From contig NZ_JNYQ01000003.1 in NCBI RefSeq assembly GCF_000717245.1, positions 434,001-498,000 on the forward strand: a stretch of 64,000 nucleotides of DNA. Reading direction: 5' to 3'. The translations under genes and the position numbers were made by a program. The notes below the pieces were generated by a model. The model was not told where the DNA came from and searched no databases. It was given only the letters and a program-made list of their open reading frames with translations. How positions within the stretch are numbered: position 1 is the stretch's first letter; every line of letters begins with the position of its first letter. The DNA is from Kitasatospora papulosa (GTDB taxonomy: Bacteria > Actinomycetota > Actinomycetes > Streptomycetales > Streptomycetaceae). Shown one piece after another: positions 41,995 through 49,990 of the stretch.

Positions 41995-43608
41995 GTGTCC
42001 GACGTACCCACTGCCCTGCTCGCACGCGACATCGTCCGGTCCTTCGGTACCGGCCGGGTCGTCGACGGCTTCTCCCTGACGGCGTCCCCCGGCCGTCGCA
42101 TCGGACTGATCGGGGAGAACGGGGCCGGCAAGTCGACGGTGCTGCGCCTCCTGGCCGGTGCCGACCAACCGGACTCGGGCAGCATCACCCGGCCCGCCGA
42201 TGTGGGCTACCTGCACCAGGAGATGCCCTTCGACGCGGCGGCCACGATCGCCGACGTGCTGGACGGCGCGCTGAGCGAGGTCCGGGAGGGGCTCGCCGAG
42301 CTCGAACGGCTCTCGGTGCGGCTGGCGCGCACCGAGGAGGAGGACCCCGGCCGTGCCGCGCTGCTCGACGCCTACGCCCGACGGCTCGAGCACGCCCAGG
42401 ACGAGGAGGCGTGGGACGCCGACCGCCGGGCCGGGAGGGTGCTGGAGGGCCTGGGCCTCGGCGGGATCCCGCAGGACCGCACGCTCGGCTCCCTGTCCGG
42501 CGGCCAGCGCGGGCGGCTGGCCCTGGCCTCCCTGCTGGTCCGGCGGCCCTCGGCCCTGTTGCTGGACGAGCCGACCAACCACCTGGACGACACCGCTGCC
42601 GCGTTCCTGGAGGCGCAGGTGTGCGCTCTGCCCGGGGCGATCGTCCTGGCGAGCCACGACCGGGCGTTCCTCGACGCGGTGTGCACGGATCTGGTCGACC
42701 TCGACCCGGCGGCCGAAGGGCCGGTGCGGTACGGCGGCGACTACACCGCCTACCAGGCCGAGAAGCGCGCCGAACGGCAGCGCTGGGAACGCCGCTACGC
42801 CGAGGAGCAGGAGGAACGGGAAGCCCTGCACCGGTCGGCCGGCACGACCGCGCACCGGGTCGCTCCGGACCGCGGGCCCCGGGACAACGAGAAGATGGGC
42901 TACGGGGTCCGGGCGGGGCGCGTGCAGAGCCAGATCTCACGCCGGGTGCGCAACGCCTCCCGGAGGCTGGACGAACTGGAACGGCACCGGATCCCCGAAC
43001 CGCCCCGGCCGTTGCGCTTCCGCCGCACCTCGCTCACCGGGCCGACCGCGGACGGGACGCTCGTCTCCCTCCGTGACGTGCGGGTGCCGGGGCGCCTCAC
43101 CCTCGACCGCCTCGACGTGTCGGCGACCGAGCGTCTTCTCGTGACGGGTGACAACGGGGCGGGGAAGTCGACGCTGCTGGCCGTGCTCGCCGGCCGGCTC
43201 GCCGCGGACGGCGGCGTACGGCGCAAGGGCGGCCTCTCCGTCGGGCTGCTGACCCAGGACACCGTGTTCGAGCGGCCGGACCGCACGGTCCGGGACACCT
43301 ACACGCAGACGCTCGGCGGTGAGCGCGCGGAAGCCGTGCCACTGAGTTCGCTGGGCCTGCTGAGCGAGGCGGACCTGGGCCGGCCGGTCGGCCACCTGTC
43401 CGTGGGCCAGCGCCGCCGCCTCGCGCTGGCCCTCCTGGTGGCGCATCCGCCCGAGTTGCTGTTGCTCGACGAGCCCACGAATCATCTGTCGCCCGCCCTG
43501 TGCGACGAGTTGGAGGCCGCCATGGGCGCGGGGCCCGGAGCCATCGTGGTGGCGGGTCACGACCGCTGGCTGCGGAGGCGGTGGCAGGGGCGTGAGCTAC
43601 GCCTGTGA
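41995..43608 (+). CDS. ABC-F ATPase, antibiotic-resistance (ribosome protection) type
   Basis: A 537-residue soluble protein with two ATPase domains and no membrane helices. Domain 1: Walker A GENGAGKST, signature LSGGQRGRLAL, Walker B LLLDEPTNHLDD. Domain 2: GDNGAGKST, LSVGQRRRLALAL, LLLDEPTNHLSP. The linker between (RRYAEEQEEREALHRSAGTT to RVRNASRRLDELER) is the charged helical hairpin that reaches into the ribosomal exit-tunnel region in resistance ABC-F proteins. The GTG at 41995 is preceded by GAGGTC. A leader ORF and hairpins upstream suggest drug-induced expression. The drug class (macrolide, lincosamide, streptogramin or pleuromutilin) cannot be told. Confidence 0.87.
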   Translation: MSDVPTALLARDIVRSFGTGRVVDGFSLTASPGRRIGLIGENGAGKSTVLRLLAGADQPDSGSITRPADVGYLHQEMPFDAAATIADVLDGALSEVREGLAELERLSVRLARTEEEDPGRAALLDAYARRLEHAQDEEAWDADRRAGRVLEGLGLGGIPQDRTLGSLSGGQRGRLALASLLVRRPSALLLDEPTNHLDDTAAAFLEAQVCALPGAIVLASHDRAFLDAVCTDLVDLDPAAEGPVRYGGDYTAYQAEKRAERQRWERRYAEEQEEREALHRSAGTTAHRVAPDRGPRDNEKMGYGVRAGRVQSQISRRVRNASRRLDELERHRIPEPPRPLRFRRTSLTGPTADGTLVSLRDVRVPGRLTLDRLDVSATERLLVTGDNGAGKSTLLAVLAGRLAADGGVRRKGGLSVGLLTQDTVFERPDRTVRDTYTQTLGGERAEAVPLSSLGLLSEADLGRPVGHLSVGQRRRLALALLVAHPPELLLLDEPTNHLSPALCDELEAAMGAGPGAIVVAGHDRWLRRRWQGRELRL

Positions 43609-43670
43609 CGCCGGCCGGAGGGTGATGCCGAGAGGCCGCGCGACAGACGAATCCTGGACAATCTGTCCGT

Positions 43671-44741
43671 ATGTCGAGACGGGTTTGCAGAGGCCCCTGC
43701 CTGCGGCGTCTGATCGCGCCTGTGCAAAAGGAACAGATAACCCCTGATCAACCGGTGTCCGACGACAAGGCGGCGCGGCGCGCCGTCACGGTGTTCCCCG
43801 TGCTCGTACTCGTGGCGGGCGTCGCCGGTCTCGTCACTCCCGGCACGTTCGACGGCTGGACGGGATCCGTTCCGTACCTGCTGGGCATCGTCATGTTCTG
43901 CATGGGCCTGACGATGACCCCGGTCGACTTCAGGGGCGTGGCCAAACGCCCGTGGGCCGTGGCCATCGGACTGGTCGCGCACTACGTGATCATGCCGGGA
44001 CTCGGCTGGGCCATCGCCCATCTGCTGGGGCTGCCGCCGCAACTGGCGGCCGGACTCATCCTGGTCGGCTGTGCGCCGAGCGGCACGGCGTCGAACGTCG
44101 TGACGTTCCTGGCCCGCGGTGACGTCGCCCTGTCGGTGTCCGTGGCAACCGTCTCGACACTGGTGGCTCCCCTGGTGACGCCGCCGCTCACGCTGCTGCT
44201 CGCGGGCGCGTACCTGCCGGTGGACGCCGGGTCGATGATCACGGACATCCTCAAGACCGTCCTGCTTCCGGTCCTCGGCGGTCTGGTCGTGCGGCTGGTC
44301 GCGGGCAAGCTGGTCGACCGGGCGCTGGGCCTCATGCCCTGGCTCTCGTCGGTGGCCGTCGCCGCGATCGTCTGCGCGGTCGTGGCGGGAAGCGCCGGTG
44401 CGATCAAGTCGGCGGCCGTGACCGTGCTGATCGCCGTCGTGCTGCACAACGGCCTCGGACTCGCGCTCGGATACGGCGCGGGCAAGATCTCGGGGCTCGG
44501 CCGGCCGGCCAGCCGCGCCATGGCCTTCGAGGTCGGTATGCAGAACTCCGGGCTGGCCGCCTCGCTGGCCACCGCGCACTTCAGCCCGCTGGCGGCGCTG
44601 CCGGCCGCGGTGTTCTCCGTGTGGCACAACATCTCGGGCGCCCTGGTCGCCGCCTGGATGTCCCACCGGTCGCGGCGCGAGGAGCCGGCGCCTCCGGTCG
44701 CCGGACCCGCGCCGAGGACCGCGGTCACCGAGGAAGCCTGA
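43671..44741 (+). CDS. Bile acid:sodium symporter (BASS) family transporter
   Basis: A membrane protein of up to 356 residues with nine or ten helices. GIVMFCMGLTMTPVDF, GLILVGCAPSGTASNVVTFL and AMAFEVGMQNSGLAASLATA are the BASS signatures, the last two forming the crossed sodium-site helices. Bacterial members import small carboxylates such as pantoate rather than bile acids. The ATG at 43671 is taken, but GTGs at 43722 and 43758 are possible because none has a convincing ribosome binding site and the conserved part begins near residue 35. A strong hairpin follows 20 bp after the stop. Confidence 0.85.
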   Translation: MSRRVCRGPCLRRLIAPVQKEQITPDQPVSDDKAARRAVTVFPVLVLVAGVAGLVTPGTFDGWTGSVPYLLGIVMFCMGLTMTPVDFRGVAKRPWAVAIGLVAHYVIMPGLGWAIAHLLGLPPQLAAGLILVGCAPSGTASNVVTFLARGDVALSVSVATVSTLVAPLVTPPLTLLLAGAYLPVDAGSMITDILKTVLLPVLGGLVVRLVAGKLVDRALGLMPWLSSVAVAAIVCAVVAGSAGAIKSAAVTVLIAVVLHNGLGLALGYGAGKISGLGRPASRAMAFEVGMQNSGLAASLATAHFSPLAALPAAVFSVWHNISGALVAAWMSHRSRREEPAPPVAGPAPRTAVTEEA

Positions 44742-44761
44742 CGGGCGGACCGCACCTGTCG

Positions 44762-44813
44762 GCGGGAGCCCTCCGTCCCACCCGCCACCGCGGGCGGGAC
44801 GGAGGGCTCCCGC
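44762..44813 (+). terminator. Terminator after the BASS transporter gene
   Basis: GCGGGAGCCCTCCGTCCC (44762-44779) pairs perfectly with GGGACGGAGGGCTCCCGC (44796-44813), an 18-bp stem with a 16-nt loop, 20 bp past the stop. Confidence 0.85.
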
Positions 44814-44973
44814 GTGCGGCCCCCGGGGCGACCGCTTCCGCCACGTCCGCCGGGCGGGCGGGACCGTGCGGGAAAGTACGACACAAGATGTCTTCTTTCG
44901 GGTCGAGCATGGTGCCGGAGAGCGGTGCCGGTGAAGGCATCGACCAGGACACGCGCACGGACAAGGGAACTCC

Positions 44974-45909
44974 ATGGAACTCACGCCCGACAGCTCGGCA
45001 CCGGACCTCAGCGGAAAGATCGCGCTCGTCGCGGGGGCCACACGGGGAGCCGGGCGCGGCATCGCCGTCCAGCTGGGCACGGCAGGCGCCACGGTCTACG
45101 TCACGGGCCGGACGACACGCCAGCGGCGCTCGGAGTACGACCGGCCCGAGACTATCGAGGAGACGGCCGAGCTCGTGACGGCGGCCGGCGGAACCGGCAT
45201 CGCGGTGCCGACGGACCACCTGGTGCCGGAGCAGGTCCGCGCCCTGGCCGAACGCATCGACAGGGAGCAGGGCCGGCTCGACGTACTGGTCAACGACGTC
45301 TGGGGCGGTGAGCGGCTGTTCGCGTTCGACAAGCCGGTCTGGGAGCACGACCTCGACGACGGGCTGCGGCTCCTCAGGCTGGGCGTGGAGACCCACGCGA
45401 TCACCAGCCACTTCGTGCTCCCGCTGTTGGTACGGCGGCCGGGCGGGCTGGTGGTCGAGATGACCGACGGGACGTCCGCGTACAACAGCACGCACTACCG
45501 CAACTCGTACTTCTACGACCTGGTCAAGAACAGCGTGCTGCGTACGGCGTTCGTGCTCGCACACGAGCTGGAGCCGCACGGCGGCACGGCGGTGGCGCTC
45601 ACCCCGGGCTGGATGCGGTCGGAGATGATGCTCGACGCGTTCGGAGTCACCGAGGACAACTGGCGCGACGCGCAGGCCGCGGTGCCGCACTTCTGCATCT
45701 CGGAGAGCCCGGCGTACGTCGGACGCGCGGTCGCGGCGCTGGCCGGCGACGCCGATGTCGCGCGCCGGAACGGCCGGTCCCTCTCCAGCGGTCAGCTCGC
45801 CCAGGAGTACGGCTTCACGGACCTGGACGGCTCACGTCCGGACTGCTGGCGCTACCTGGTCGAGGTCGAGGGCGCGGGCAGGCCGGCCGACCCGGCCGGG
45901 TACCGGTGA
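44974..45909 (+). CDS. Short-chain dehydrogenase/reductase with altered NNAG motif
   Basis: A 311-residue SDR. VAGATRGAGRGIA is the glycine-rich cofactor loop, with VYVTGRTTRQ after strand 2. The usual NNAG is replaced by NDVWGG, the catalytic Ser and Tyr-Lys pair fall in MTDGTSAYN and YFYDLVKNS, and LTPGWMRSEMML follows strand 6. This variant pattern is shared with DHRS1-like SDRs and with many Streptomyces SDRs annotated only as oxidoreductases. Substrate unknown. It is monocistronic, with hairpins on both sides. Confidence 0.85.
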   Translation: MELTPDSSAPDLSGKIALVAGATRGAGRGIAVQLGTAGATVYVTGRTTRQRRSEYDRPETIEETAELVTAAGGTGIAVPTDHLVPEQVRALAERIDREQGRLDVLVNDVWGGERLFAFDKPVWEHDLDDGLRLLRLGVETHAITSHFVLPLLVRRPGGLVVEMTDGTSAYNSTHYRNSYFYDLVKNSVLRTAFVLAHELEPHGGTAVALTPGWMRSEMMLDAFGVTEDNWRDAQAAVPHFCISESPAYVGRAVAALAGDADVARRNGRSLSSGQLAQEYGFTDLDGSRPDCWRYLVEVEGAGRPADPAGYR

Positions 45910-45927
45910 CCGCGCTGCTCCCGGGGC

Positions 45928-45961
45928 GGGGCGTCGGACCACGTGCGCGGTCCGACGCCCC
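45928..45961. terminator. Bidirectional hairpin between SDR and mbtH-type genes
   Basis: GGGGCGTCGGACC (45928-45940) and GGTCCGACGCCCC (45949-45961) make a perfect 13-bp stem with an 8-nt loop between convergent stops. Confidence 0.8.
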
Positions 45962-45967
45962 GGCCGC

Positions 45968-46186
45968 TCAGGCGGGGTCGGCGGCCGTGCTCCCGATCAG
46001 GCTCTTGGGCCGCAGGTCCGTCCAGTTCCGCTCCACGTGGTCGAGGCAGGCCTGGCGCGTGTCCTCCTGGTGGGTGACGGTCCAGCCGGCGGGCACGTCG
46101 GCGAAGGCGGGCCACAGCGAGTGCTGCCCCTCGTCGTTGACGAGCACCAGATAGGTGCCGTTCTCGTCCTCGAAGGGATTACTCAC
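45968..46186 (-). CDS. MbtH-like protein, not linked to an NRPS gene here
   Basis: A 72-residue partner that binds and activates adenylation domains of nonribosomal peptide synthetases. NPFEDENGTYLVLVNDEGQ followed by HSLWPAFADVPAGW and NWTDLRPKSL contain the conserved Asn, Ser-Leu-Trp-Pro and Pro-x-Gly-Trp residues of the family. The GTG at 46186 has GAGGAG upstream. No NRPS gene lies in the window, so it must act in trans. An iron box directly upstream indicates iron-starvation control, which points to a siderophore synthetase as partner. Confidence 0.93.
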   Translation of the reverse strand: MSNPFEDENGTYLVLVNDEGQHSLWPAFADVPAGWTVTHQEDTRQACLDHVERNWTDLRPKSLIGSTAADPA

Positions 46187-46200
46187 CGGTGCTCCTCGAC

Positions 46201-46219
46201 TTAGGTAAGGCTATCTTGA
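46201..46219 (-). promoter_or_regulatory. Iron box (DmdR/IdeR-type site) upstream of the MbtH gene
   Basis: TTAGGTAAGGCTATCTTGA matches the actinomycete iron box TTAGGTTAGGCTCACCTAA at 14 of 19 positions, with the left half nearly perfect. It lies 15 bp upstream of the GTG, a position where a bound iron-loaded DmdR1 would block expression in iron-rich cells. Confidence 0.75.
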
Positions 46220-46606
46220 CTTCGCTTGGTCACCATACCCGGATCGCGCCTCGTCGGCGTATGGAACGCCGTGAATTTCCCCGCGGCTGACTCGCGTCCA
46301 CAGGACGGGCGTGCGTCGGGGCCGAGGCCTGCGTCCCCGACGCGGTACGCGTGGTGACGTCGCGTCAGCAGGCGTGCCAGGCCGCCTCCACCACCCGGAG
46401 GACGCCCCGTGTGCCGGGGCTCCGGGCCCCGCCCGTGTCCATCCCGCTGACTACGCGGGCCGTGCCCCGTGGCACTCAGGTAGGACCCAGGACCCATAAA
46501 GAGAGGGATTCGTGGAACCCCCGCCCGCCCCTACCGTCTTGATCAAGGGCGGCTGCCGACAGGAGTCGCCCCTGACGGTGTCGAAGACAGGCGAGACAGT
46601 GAGCGG
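46220..46606. other. Intergenic stretch upstream of the TPR gene
   Basis: No gene is supported in these 387 bases. A palindrome CTTGATCAAG lies at 46538-46547, and an AT-richer patch (CATAAAGAGAGGGATTCG) at about 46495-46512 may belong to the promoter of the TPR-prenyltransferase operon. The minus-strand side holds the upstream region of the iron-regulated MbtH gene. Confidence 0.45.
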
Positions 46607-47704
46607 GTGGCGCGGGTGGATCAGCGGAAACGGCCGACGGACAAGGCGTTCGCTCCCGAATACCAGGGAGCACTCGGCTCGTTGTCGGTGAACTCCTCCC
46701 TCACCGACGTGCTGGCGAAGGGGGTCGAGGAACTGCGGGCCGCCGAGCAGGCCGGGGAGCGGCGGGAGATGGCGCGCTGCGGGCTCGCCGTGGCGGAGGC
46801 GTGCAGGCGCCTGGGGCGGGTGACGGAGGCCGACTCCGCCTGGAAGGCGAGTTACCGCGCGGCACGTTCGGTCGACGACGTCGGGGCGATGGCCTGGGCG
46901 CTGTGGAGCGGCGGGACACTCGCCCGCCAGCGGGGCTCGCTGGCACTGGCCTACCGGCTGCTGCGGCTCGCGGCCGACCTCGGCGAACGCGGGGGCGACG
47001 TGGTGGTGCGCGGTTACTCGCTCGCCGGTCTCGCGGAGACGGGGCGCATCCAGGGCGACTACCAGGCGGTCGGCGAACTGCACGAGCAGCTGCTCGCCGA
47101 GGCCCGCAGGCGCGGCGAGGCGCGGCACACCGTGTGGGCGCTGGAAGGCATAGCCCAGATGCACCGCAACACCGGCTCGTACGACAGGGCGCTCGCCCTC
47201 TTCGAGGAGGCGGCGGCGACCGCGGGCCGGGCCGACGACCGGCGCGGCCGGGCCTGGGCACTGCGCGGCATCGCCGACGTGGTCTCCGTACGCGACGGCG
47301 ATGTGGAGCGTGCGCTGTCGCTGCTCACGGAGGCGGAATCCCTCTGCCGTGGGATGAAGCTGTCCAGCGCTCTGGCGTACAACCACAAGATGCGCGGCAA
47401 CGTCCACTACCGGGCGGGGCAGTACGCGCAGGCGCGTGACACCTACGCGCAGGCACTCGCGGAATTCCAGGAGATGAACGAGCCGAGGGGCACCGCGCTG
47501 TCACGGCTGGGGCTCGCCAAGGCGCTGGCGCGGCTCGGGCGCAACCCGGCGGAGACCGTCGTGGAACTGGCGGAACTGCGCCGGGACCTGGACCGAATAG
47601 GGCTGCGGCACGCGCGGGACATGGTCGACAAGGCGACGGCCGAGCTGGGGGTGGGCCCACTGCCCGACGTCGGGAACCCCGCGGAGCGGGCAGTGACGCG
47701 ATGA
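46607..47704 (+). CDS. Tetratricopeptide-repeat protein
   Basis: A 365-residue all-helical TPR protein. Units such as ARHTVWALEGIAQMHRNTGS followed by YDRALALFEEAAATAGR, and YNHKMRGNVHYRAGQYAQAR followed by DTYAQALAEFQEM, show the W-LG-Y-A-F-A-P periodicity; about seven repeats can be counted. No enzyme domain is visible, so it should act as an adaptor. The GTG at 46607 has only a weak ribosome binding site. Its stop overlaps the polyprenyl synthetase start by 4 bp, meaning coupled production with that enzyme. Confidence 0.75.
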   Translation: MARVDQRKRPTDKAFAPEYQGALGSLSVNSSLTDVLAKGVEELRAAEQAGERREMARCGLAVAEACRRLGRVTEADSAWKASYRAARSVDDVGAMAWALWSGGTLARQRGSLALAYRLLRLAADLGERGGDVVVRGYSLAGLAETGRIQGDYQAVGELHEQLLAEARRRGEARHTVWALEGIAQMHRNTGSYDRALALFEEAAATAGRADDRRGRAWALRGIADVVSVRDGDVERALSLLTEAESLCRGMKLSSALAYNHKMRGNVHYRAGQYAQARDTYAQALAEFQEMNEPRGTALSRLGLAKALARLGRNPAETVVELAELRRDLDRIGLRHARDMVDKATAELGVGPLPDVGNPAERAVTR

Positions 47705-48825
47705 CCTCCCGGACGACCGTGCGCACCGGTCTCCCGTCCGGCCTCGCGGCTCACGGCAAGGCGACACCCCCGGGCACCGGCTCGCGGGAGAGCGCGGACG
47801 GCGCCCACCGCGTACTCGCCCGCTGCCGTGACCTGGTGCGCCCCTCCTTGGCCGCGGCGATCGGGCGGCTCCATCCGTGGCAGGGCGAGATGGCCGCGTT
47901 CTCGCTGGGCTGGTGCGAGGTCGGCGGGGCACCCTCCGACGGCTCACGCGAGGGCAAGGGCGTCCGCCAGGCCCTCGCCGTGCTGTGCGCCGAGGCCGCG
48001 GGGGCTCCCCCGGACAGCGCGGTGGCCGCGGCGGTGGCCGTGGAACTGGTCCACACGTTCTCGCTGCTGCACGACGACATCATGGACGGGGACGGGACCC
48101 GTCGGCAGAGGGAGACCGTCTGGAAGGCGTACGGCACCGGTCCCGCGGTGCTGGCGGGCGACGCGCTCCTCGCCCTGGCCGTGCAGACCCTCGCCGAGGC
48201 ACCGGGTCCGCTCACCGCCGTGGCCGTGGGGCGCCTGTCCGAGACGCTGAGCGGTCTCGCCCGCGGCCAGGCGGAGGACCTGCTTCTCGCCGCTCGCCCC
48301 TGGACGGGGCCCGGTGCGGTGCGGACCGATGAGTACCGTGCCATGGCGGAGCTCAAGACGGGCACGCTGCTGGGCTGCGCGGCGGCGCTCGGCGGACTCC
48401 TGGGCGGGGCCCCCGAGCCCGTCGTGGCGGCGCTGGACCGGGCCGGGCGGCACCTCGGAGTGGCCTTCCAGGCCGTCGACGACCTGCTGGGCATCTGGGG
48501 CGATCCGGCGGTCACCGGCAAACCCGTGCACAGCGACCTGCGGGAGCGCAAGAAGACCTACCCCGTGCTCGCCGCCCTCGGTCGTGACGATCGCCGCTCG
48601 GCGGAGCTCGCCGGAATCCTGGACTCCCCGGTGCCGCTGGACGAGGCCGGCGCCCTGCGCGCGGCCGCGCTCGTCGAGGCGTGCGGGGGCCGTGACGCCA
48701 CCCTGGAGGAAGCGCGTCACCATCTGGACGCCGCCCGCGTCTGCCTGCGGAGTGCGTCCCTCGCCCCGCGCGCGGCGGGCGAGATCGAGGTGCTGCTCGG
48801 ATTCCTGCTCCGCCGCAGGATGTGA
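47701..48825 (+). CDS. Polyprenyl diphosphate synthase (GGPP/FPP-type)
   Basis: A 374-residue trans-isoprenyl diphosphate synthase. The first aspartate-rich motif is FSLLHDDIMDGDGTRRQRET and the second VDDLLGIWGD, with KTGTLL between. Phe sits five residues before the first Asp, a position where bulky residues limit chain length to about C15-C20, so FPP or GGPP is the expected product. About 40 N-terminal residues precede the conserved fold. It is translationally coupled to the TPR gene. No terpene cyclase, phytoene synthase or squalene synthase gene is in the window, so its pathway is unknown. Confidence 0.88.
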   Translation: MTSRTTVRTGLPSGLAAHGKATPPGTGSRESADGAHRVLARCRDLVRPSLAAAIGRLHPWQGEMAAFSLGWCEVGGAPSDGSREGKGVRQALAVLCAEAAGAPPDSAVAAAVAVELVHTFSLLHDDIMDGDGTRRQRETVWKAYGTGPAVLAGDALLALAVQTLAEAPGPLTAVAVGRLSETLSGLARGQAEDLLLAARPWTGPGAVRTDEYRAMAELKTGTLLGCAAALGGLLGGAPEPVVAALDRAGRHLGVAFQAVDDLLGIWGDPAVTGKPVHSDLRERKKTYPVLAALGRDDRRSAELAGILDSPVPLDEAGALRAAALVEACGGRDATLEEARHHLDAARVCLRSASLAPRAAGEIEVLLGFLLRRRM

Positions 48826-48905
48826 CCGTGCCGGCATCAGGCGAATCGGCGGCTGTCGCGGGCGTGGGCGCCGGCACCGGCGGCGGGGTGAGGTGCGCGT
48901 ATGTG

Positions 48906-49826
48906 CTACCCGAGGAGGGCGGCCACGGTGATCAGGGCCGGGACCGAACCCAGGGTGGACAGCAGTATGGACTCCCGGGCCAGTTGCTCGGCGACGCGGT
49001 ACTGCGAGGCGTAGGTGTAGAGGTTCTGCGCGGCGGGCAGCGCCGAGGTCACGACCACGTCGAGGAGCGCCGCCCCGTGCAGGTGGAAGACGCCGGCGCC
49101 GATGCCCCAGGCGACGACCGGCTGGAACGCCGTCTTGAGGACGGCGGACAGGACGATGGCGGGACGGTTCTCGCCGCGGGCGGGGACGCCGCTGCCGCGC
49201 AGCGAGATCCCGAAGGCCAGCAGGACGGCGGGGACCGACATGTTGCCGATGAGGGTGAGGGGTTCGAGGGCGGGTGCCGGGACGGTCCACCCGGTGGCGG
49301 CGACGGCGACGCCCGACAGCGAGCCGAGGGCCATCGGGTTGCGCAGAGGCGTCGTCAGGCGCCGCAGGAGGGAGCGGGGCTCGCCCGGCCGGCTCAGGTC
49401 GAGGACGGTCAGGGCGAGGGGGGTGACGACGATCTGCTGGAACAGCAGGACGGGGGCGACGAGCGAGGCGTCACCCAGCACGTAGACGGCGATCGGGATC
49501 CCGAGGTTGCCGGCGTTGACGTAGCTGGAGCACAGTGCGCCGATGGTGAGTTGCCCCGGGCCCCAGCCCCGCAGAAGTCCCACGGCGACGAAGACGGCGG
49601 CTGCGGCCGCCGTCGCGGCCGCGGTGACCAGGAGCCGCTGCGAGAAGATGACCGACAGGTCGGCCCGCGCCAGGGTGGTGAAGAGCAGTGCGGGCGTCGC
49701 CACGTTGAAGGCGAGCCGGGTCAGGACCGTTCTGCCGTCCTCACCCAGGTGCCCTCGCCGTCCGAGGACGTAACCGACGCCGATGACGACGGCGATCACC
49801 GCGAATCCGGTGAGAACTCCCTGCAT
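48906..49826 (-). CDS. AEC (auxin efflux carrier) family transporter
   Basis: A 306-residue membrane protein with ten hydrophobic segments in two five-helix halves. AVIAVVIGVGYVLGRRGHLG, the ATPALLFTTLA run and SSYVNAGNLGIPIAVYVLGD are typical of AEC carriers, as is ALPAAQNLYTYASQYRV in the second half. Bacterial members export or exchange small organic acids such as malate. GAGGAAG precedes the ATG. Substrate and regulator are not evident; it is the last gene before the LacI locus and reads the same way as that regulator. Confidence 0.85.
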   Translation of the reverse strand: MQGVLTGFAVIAVVIGVGYVLGRRGHLGEDGRTVLTRLAFNVATPALLFTTLARADLSVIFSQRLLVTAAATAAAAAVFVAVGLLRGWGPGQLTIGALCSSYVNAGNLGIPIAVYVLGDASLVAPVLLFQQIVVTPLALTVLDLSRPGEPRSLLRRLTTPLRNPMALGSLSGVAVAATGWTVPAPALEPLTLIGNMSVPAVLLAFGISLRGSGVPARGENRPAIVLSAVLKTAFQPVVAWGIGAGVFHLHGAALLDVVVTSALPAAQNLYTYASQYRVAEQLARESILLSTLGSVPALITVAALLG

Positions 49827-49990
49827 GGACTTCCTCGCTGAGCTACCCGACCACCGGGTCGGGCAGGGGCCTCGGCGCTCCCGCCCCCTTCATCGGTGCT
49901 GGTCAACGGCTTGGGCATGGGGAGTCTAACGGGACGGGGGGCAGGGACGGAGGTGCGGGGTCAAAGGGCCGCGCCGCGTCCGGCACGCGG

